Positions 6,504 through 9,454 of a stretch of DNA of 9,454 bases are shown one piece after another (within the stretch, counting starts at the first letter, position 1; each line of letters opens with the position of its first letter). The position numbers and the translations under genes are program-made. The notes below the pieces were generated by a model. It saw nothing but the letters and a program-made list of their open reading frames with translations, was not told where the DNA came from and did no database searches. The stretch is from Candidatus Gastranaerophilales bacterium (GTDB lineage Bacteria > Cyanobacteriota > Vampirovibrionia > Gastranaerophilales > Gastranaerophilaceae), in the NCBI GenBank assembly GCA_021201175.1, contig JAJQFK010000037.1:1-9454 (forward strand), read 5' to 3'.

Positions 6504-8156
6504 TTATACTAATCCTAATCTTGACAATAAATCACTTCCGTAAGAGTCTGTTCCTCCTAAATTTTTAATAATTTCAGACCCTTCTTTTATTTGTTCCATT
6601 GCCTGTTTTTGACTTTGAGCTTCTTCATTTTTTTGTTTCAATTTTTCAGCCTGTTTTGTCGGAATTATTTGTTCAGGTGAAATATTTGCAAATTCCGCAT
6701 AATCATCAATTATTTTATTGGCATTCAGTTTATTGCGTAACGACGGTTCAAGCGCCTGTGCAAGGTTAATAGTGAAAGTTGTAAATCTTTCCATTGCAGA
6801 AATTTTTACTGCTTTTTGTGCCTGCGCAAGTGTGGAAACAAATTCAATGTCCATATTTGCACCCATTATTTCTGCCGGTGCTTCCGGCAAAATATTTAAA
6901 TTTATACATTCCTGAAAAACCCAATCTATTACATAGTTAAGTCCATTGTGAATTTGCTGTAGCAATGGTGATAGAAGCACCATTTTTTCTTCCTTTAATT
7001 CATTAACTTCCGTGGCTGTTCTTGTTCTTTCTGCCGTATTCAAAATCATTGAAAATAAATCATTATAAAATATTTCTTTGATTGATTCTTTTAACTTTTC
7101 TATAATTGAATCAACTTCCAGAACTCTCGGATTAACTTCATAAATAGGAGAAAGTCCCCGCCCGTTTTCATCTTCTTCAATAAAAGCAGCCGGCGCATCT
7201 ATCATTTTTTTATTTTTTAGACTTGCAGGTCCTTTATAAGTAGGACTTATCATTTTTTTTACAGCTTTACCCTCGTCTATTACCATACTCATTAGCTGTT
7301 TTACGTCCGGTAAAGCATTAATTCCGGGGCATTCAGAAGGGTAAACATCTTCTCCGTTAACTTCCGATTCAAAAACAGCATAGGGAAATTTATCAAAACC
7401 GCTTTTAGACAAAAATTTATTTTCTTCTGAATTTGCTTCATAGTAAACGGAAATAAACTCTTTATCCTCTGCCCATACTGAATTTGGCATAAAATTTTTA
7501 TTCGGTTCCACAAAATGAACAATCTCATACAACTCTTCAAATCGCCCTGATTTAACGGCATTTATAACTTCTCTTGATACATTATTTTCTCCGAATTTAT
7601 CATAAATATTTTTTGCCGTATCCATATAAACACGACAAATTGTATCAATTTCGCCCTTATAGTTTTTAGCTATTCTGTACGAACCTATCGGCAAAAGCTG
7701 ACATCTCAATATCGAAGCTTCATCAGAAAGCATTGAAAATACAGAAATTCCGAAAACTCCGAGCTGCTTATAAACAGACGGCAAAATTCTATACAAATTC
7801 GACGAATTGAAAATATCCCGAAAAAGATTTTCTACCTCCGAGCACCAAATTTTAATTTCATAACTTGATTCTTGCCTGTAATTTTTCACTTTTACTTTAA
7901 ACCAATTTGTTGCAGGACTTGTTGCGCCGGACATCATGCCGGAAGAAAAATTTCTGACAGCAACAAGCGGAGTTGAATCTTTAATTTTCTTATTTTTTAC
8001 CGGCTGTTTATTTACATTACGAGCCAAAAAGCGGACAGAACGGGGGAGGAAATAATCCGCAAGTTCTTGCCAATCGGCTTTTATAGCATTATAAGCTATA
8101 TCCAGTTCCGCCCTTCTGGAATTAAAATATTTTTTTGAATATTCAGTTTTTTCCAT
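6504..8156 (-). CDS. Portal (head-to-tail connector) protein, T7 gp8-like
   Basis: This is a 550-residue member of the podovirus head-tail connector family (Head-tail_con), close to T7 gp8 (536) in length. Key blocks are WQELADYFLPR near the N-terminus, FSSGMMSGATSPATNWF at residues 70-86, YKQLGVFGISVF at about 129-140, a Pro/Gly-rich region, RTRTATEVNELKEEKM at 377-392 and a following long helix. The C-terminus is Gln/Lys/Glu-rich, likely coiled-coil. A dodecamer of this protein occupies one capsid vertex, passes DNA during packaging and ejection, and binds the gp11-like ring. I place the start at 8156 (MEKTEY). GGGAG lies six bases upstream, and the ATG comes one base after the stop of the preceding small gene (TAGAATG), which suggests coupled translation. 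An in-frame ATG at 8210 would overlap that gene by 53 bases. Confidence 0.93.
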   Translation of the reverse strand: MEKTEYSKKYFNSRRAELDIAYNAIKADWQELADYFLPRSVRFLARNVNKQPVKNKKIKDSTPLVAVRNFSSGMMSGATSPATNWFKVKVKNYRQESSYEIKIWCSEVENLFRDIFNSSNLYRILPSVYKQLGVFGISVFSMLSDEASILRCQLLPIGSYRIAKNYKGEIDTICRVYMDTAKNIYDKFGENNVSREVINAVKSGRFEELYEIVHFVEPNKNFMPNSVWAEDKEFISVYYEANSEENKFLSKSGFDKFPYAVFESEVNGEDVYPSECPGINALPDVKQLMSMVIDEGKAVKKMISPTYKGPASLKNKKMIDAPAAFIEEDENGRGLSPIYEVNPRVLEVDSIIEKLKESIKEIFYNDLFSMILNTAERTRTATEVNELKEEKMVLLSPLLQQIHNGLNYVIDWVFQECINLNILPEAPAEIMGANMDIEFVSTLAQAQKAVKISAMERFTTFTINLAQALEPSLRNKLNANKIIDDYAEFANISPEQIIPTKQAEKLKQKNEEAQSQKQAMEQIKEGSEIIKNLGGTDSYGSDLLSRLGLV

Positions 8157-8157
8157 T

Positions 8158-8370
8158 CTATTCTCCCAGTAATTTTTTCTTAGAAGTTTGAATTTCGTCC
8201 TCAACACCATTGTTAGATGTTTTTAAATTTTCACTGACCAATTTACCTGCATTGGTACGAGTTTGAGCGCTGGCCTTTTGAACGGAAGCATCGGCTTGTG
8301 TTGCATTTTCTATTACTTCCGTTTCAGATGCATCTGTTTGAATCGTTGTTATTTTTTTTGATAAGCACAT
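8158..8370 (-). CDS. Small virion or tail-assembly protein, T7 gp7.3-like by position
   Basis: This 70-residue protein is rich in Ala, Thr, Ser, Asn and Gln, low in hydrophobic residues, and predicted to be flexible. It begins MCLSKK and ends in TSKKKLLGE. Many podophages place a short protein with a low-complexity middle and a C-terminal (T/K)LLG-type ending immediately before the portal gene. T7 gp7.3, a tail-assembly and host-range protein, lies at this position. The resemblance is weak in sequence and the call relies mainly on gene order. The ribosome-binding site AAAGGGA is seven bases before the ATG at 8370. The stop is separated by one base from the portal start. It is the first gene of the visible structural operon and lies downstream of the repeat-rich promoter region. 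Cys2 is followed by Lys residues but is not a lipobox. Confidence 0.6.
   Translation of the reverse strand: MCLSKKITTIQTDASETEVIENATQADASVQKASAQTRTNAGKLVSENLKTSNNGVEDEIQTSKKKLLGE
8163..8167 (-). promoter_or_regulatory. Ribosome-binding site that sets the portal start
   Basis: GGGAG on the minus strand lies inside the last codons of the small upstream gene and six bases before the ATG at 8156. It supports the 550-residue form of the portal and coupled translation from the upstream gene. Confidence 0.7.
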
Positions 8371-8421
8371 AACTTTTTCCCTTTCTTTCTTAACTGTAGT
8401 GATTTGCTTTCAATATATTGC

Positions 8422-8453
8422 AATTTTACTAACCCAAAAGTATTAGTAAAATT
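8422..8453. repeat. Perfect 11-bp inverted repeat, possible operator
   Basis: AATTTTACTAA (8422-8432) and TTAGTAAAATT (8443-8453) are exact reverse complements separated by 10 bases. The right arm overlaps the possible minus-strand -10 box TATAAT (8451-8456). A repressor bound here would block initiation of the virion operon. Alternatively the repeat forms a hairpin near the 5' end of that transcript. It has few G-C pairs and lacks a T tract on the minus strand, so a terminator is less likely. Confidence 0.55.
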
Positions 8454-8463
8454 ATATTTTGTG

Positions 8464-8508
8464 TTATATATTCCCCCTCTATTTTCCCAAAAGACTTATA
8501 AATTCCCC
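8464..8508. repeat. 13-bp direct repeat spaced by about three helical turns
   Basis: TTATATATTCCCC (8464-8476) and TTATAAATTCCCC (8496-8508) match at 12 of 13 bases and start 32 bases apart. This puts them on the same face of the DNA. A weaker related C-tract element (TATTTTCCC, 8480-8488) lies between them. They are upstream of the possible virion promoter and could bind an activator. The function is inferred. Confidence 0.45.
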
Positions 8509-8521
8509 ATTGTAGATTACC

Positions 8522-8535
8522 TTACAAACGTGTAA
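8522..8535. repeat. Small dyad TTACA-N4-TGTAA, possible operator
   Basis: TTACA (8522-8526) and TGTAA (8531-8535) form a perfect 5-bp dyad with spacer AACG. Its size and form suit a dimeric helix-turn-helix repressor. In a region this AT-rich a 5-bp dyad can occur by chance. Confidence 0.3.
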
Positions 8536-8566
8536 CCTAATAGACCAAGTGTATTATTTACTTTGG

Positions 8567-8585
8567 ATGATAACAGGATTATCAT
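8567..8585 (+). promoter_or_regulatory. Hairpin with the only Shine-Dalgarno-like motif in its loop, before the LprI-like gene
   Basis: ATGATAA (8567-8573) and TTATCAT (8579-8585) are perfect inverted repeats with the loop CAGGA. The AGGA in the loop is the only Shine-Dalgarno-like motif before the ATG at 8592, but it is 13 bases away, which is long. If the hairpin forms in mRNA it shows AGGA in the loop and may shorten the effective distance or regulate access. A protein-binding dyad in DNA is an alternative. Confidence 0.4.
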
Positions 8586-8591
8586 TAAATT

Positions 8592-9086
8592 ATGGATAAA
8601 TTATTTGCTGCTTTACTAATATTTTCACTAATTTTGAACGGGTTTCTTTCTTTTTCTGTATATAAATTAAGCCATACGGAAAAAACAACCGAACCTGCAA
8701 AGCAAGAACAACCTCTGCCTGTTGTCAGCCTCATAGAACAAAATGAAAAAATATGTATTGATAATGCCCAAAATGCGGCTGATGTCAGAAATTGTGTCTA
8801 TACTGCAACTGATGAATGGTTCAACGAAATTAATAAATATCTTGAACTTTTAAAAACAGCGGCGACTCCCGAACAATTTAAACTTATTCAGGACAGCCAA
8901 AAGTTGTGGGTTGAACAAAGTGATAAAGATAACAAAATAATTAATGAATTCGTTTTTAACCATGGCGGAACAATGTACTTTGACCTCGCGGCAAGTGATT
9001 ATGAAGAAATTGTTGAAACCCGCGCAAAATTCCTTAAATGGATTTATGATGTACATACCGATAATCTTCATAACAATTCTGATTAA
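8592..9086 (+). CDS. Membrane-anchored periplasmic protein with an LprI-like (DUF1311) domain
   Basis: The 164-residue protein begins with an N-terminal hydrophobic segment (residues 4-24) and has no lipobox, so it is probably an uncleaved anchor or a signal peptide. A Glu/Pro/Gln-rich linker follows. From about residue 50 it has the layout of the LprI/DUF1311 domain: Cys55 and Cys68 in C-x12-C, a helix with W76 and NKYLELL, DSQKLW (Q103, W106), then GGTMYFDLA and ETRAKFL. Mycobacterium tuberculosis LprI inhibits lysozyme. Many Gram-negative homologues are uncharacterised. A third Cys often found after the Q-x-x-W motif is absent. The gene faces away from the virion operon and its stop codon overlaps that of the endolysin-like gene, so it is probably transcribed independently. 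A phage inner-membrane spanin is an alternative because of the N-terminal anchor and helices, but the Cys/Gln/Trp pattern favours LprI. Confidence 0.7.
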   Translation: MDKLFAALLIFSLILNGFLSFSVYKLSHTEKTTEPAKQEQPLPVVSLIEQNEKICIDNAQNAADVRNCVYTATDEWFNEINKYLELLKTAATPEQFKLIQDSQKLWVEQSDKDNKIINEFVFNHGGTMYFDLAASDYEEIVETRAKFLKWIYDVHTDNLHNNSD

Positions 9087-9454
9087 TCCGGTTCGTTTTG
9101 TTGATTATAATAGTAGTCATCTACATATTTTTCTAAAGTATCTAGTCTGTTATTCCACCCGTTTCTGAATCTTTCTTTATTGGGTTTTACCTTGATAACA
9201 TCATCATAAAATTTTCTGCGATTTTCTATAAACTTATATACATCATTATCCGAACGATTGAGTACTGCTTTTACTTCTGACGGTTTACTGTTAATATACA
9301 TATCGAAATAAGCCAAATCTAATGGCGGTTCCAGTTTCTCAGCCCCTGACGGTTTCCAAAAATATTTATAATAGATTTGAACTGCTTCTTCAATTTTTAT
9401 ATTTTTTACACTTTTTATCGGAAGTCCATTTTCTTTTCGATATATGTTATATAT
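9083..9454 (-). CDS. Endolysin-like GH108 / peptidoglycan-domain protein, N-terminus beyond the window
   Basis: The frame is open from the right edge to a TAA at 9083-9085, giving 123 visible residues; the start is outside the window. The translated part fits the second half of GH108-type phage lysozymes (N-acetylmuramidase, COG3926). The pattern is YRKENGLPIKSVKNIKIEEA, then VQIYYKYFWKPSGAEKL, PPLDLAYFDMYINS, an R-x-x-x-Y helix (ENRRKFYDDV) and the hallmark FRNGWNNRL near the end. These correspond to EA-x-x-IY-x-x-x-YW, LA-x-FD-x-x-x-N and F-x-x-GW-x-NR in the family. The catalytic Glu of the EGG motif would lie outside the window. The protein would cut peptidoglycan at host lysis. The middle is short, without the DGxxGPxT repeat seen in longer family members. 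It lies on the same strand as the virion genes and converges with the LprI-like gene. Confidence 0.65.
   Translation of the reverse strand: MYNIYRKENGLPIKSVKNIKIEEAVQIYYKYFWKPSGAEKLEPPLDLAYFDMYINSKPSEVKAVLNRSDNDVYKFIENRRKFYDDVIKVKPNKERFRNGWNNRLDTLEKYVDDYYYNQQNEPD

Larger units (their letters stand above)
8371..8591. promoter_or_regulatory. Divergent intergenic region with repeats, probable promoters for both sides
   Basis: These 221 bases separate the minus-strand virion module from the plus-strand LprI-like gene. No convincing open reading frame is present. The region is very AT-rich, with three C tracts on the plus strand (8473-8477, 8486-8488 and 8505-8508). It contains an 11-bp inverted repeat, a 13-bp direct repeat, a small TTACA/TGTAA dyad and a 7-bp hairpin close to the LprI-like start, each listed separately. 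A TATAAT at 8456-8451 on the minus strand is a possible -10 box for the virion operon, but no good -35 box lies 17 bases upstream, so activator or phage-specific control is possible. On the plus strand TATTAT at 8552-8557 is a possible -10 box. Both promoters are inferred. Confidence 0.45.

Noticed and set aside
7301..7561. 86-residue minus-strand open frame inside the portal gene
   Set aside because: It is an alternative frame of the strongly supported portal gene and has no family pattern of its own.
8157..8210. Longer start for the portal at the ATG at 8210
   Set aside because: It would overlap the small upstream gene by 53 bases. The ATG at 8156 has GGGAG and follows the upstream stop by one base.
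8422..8453. Inverted repeat as a transcription terminator
   Set aside because: The stem has almost no G-C pairs and no T tract follows on the minus strand. Its position before the first virion gene suits an operator better.
8371..8591. Prophage attachment site or tRNA in the intergenic region
   Set aside because: No tRNA-like cloverleaf or integrase was seen, and the endolysin-like gene beyond it suggests phage sequence continues to the right.
8944..9168. Plus-strand open frame across the LprI-like gene end, and a minus-strand frame at 8850-9071
   Set aside because: Both are shadows of the LprI-like gene, which has a signal or anchor segment and a domain pattern.
9083..9316. A complete 77-residue gene starting at TTG 9316
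   Set aside because: The same frame is open without a stop to the right edge, and the upstream residues (EEAVQIYYKYFW) fit the GH108-type pattern, so the gene is a fragment of a longer one.
1..9454. CRISPR array, insertion sequence or visible diversity-generating retroelement
   Set aside because: I saw no regularly spaced repeats, transposase, reverse transcriptase or template/variable repeat pair in the window.

Overview
This AT-rich window is most of the virion-structure module of a short-tailed (podovirus-type) phage or prophage, with the end of its lysis region on the right. The virion genes all lie on the minus strand, so transcription of that module runs right to left. In that direction the order is: small T7 gp7.3-like protein, portal, scaffold, major capsid protein, capsid cement protein, gp11-like tail adaptor, gp12-like tail nozzle, gp13-like protein, gp14-like inner core protein, and the start of a large inner core protein that runs off the left edge. 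This is the T7 order 7.3-8-9-10-11-12-13-14-15 with one gene added. The capsid pair, however, resembles Bbp17 and Bbp16 of Bordetella phage BPP-1, not T7 gp10. The protein families were recognised from remembered family signatures, not from a database search.

The genes are tightly packed, with gaps of 1 to about 20 bases or short overlaps. Most are preceded by a nearly identical purine-rich ribosome-binding site (AAAGG or AAAGGGG followed by an A run and ATG). The one larger gap inside the module, between the cement and gp11-like genes, holds a clear intrinsic terminator. T7 has its main terminator (T-phi) at the equivalent place, after gene 10.

To the right of the module is a 221-base intergenic region (8371-8591) rich in inverted and direct repeats, which probably holds divergent promoters. 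Reading rightwards from it is a membrane-anchored protein with an LprI (DUF1311) lysozyme-inhibitor-like domain. It meets, tail to tail with overlapping stop codons, a minus-strand gene whose visible part resembles GH108-type phage endolysins. That gene is open to the right edge and lacks its N-terminus. A possible lysozyme inhibitor next to a phage lysozyme is the most intriguing arrangement here.

The host is not identifiable from this window. The LprI domain, the GH108-type lysozyme and the BPP-1/T7-type virion suggest a low-GC Gram-negative (diderm) bacterium, possibly an uncultured gut lineage. No integrase, terminase, tRNA, CRISPR array or insertion sequence is visible.
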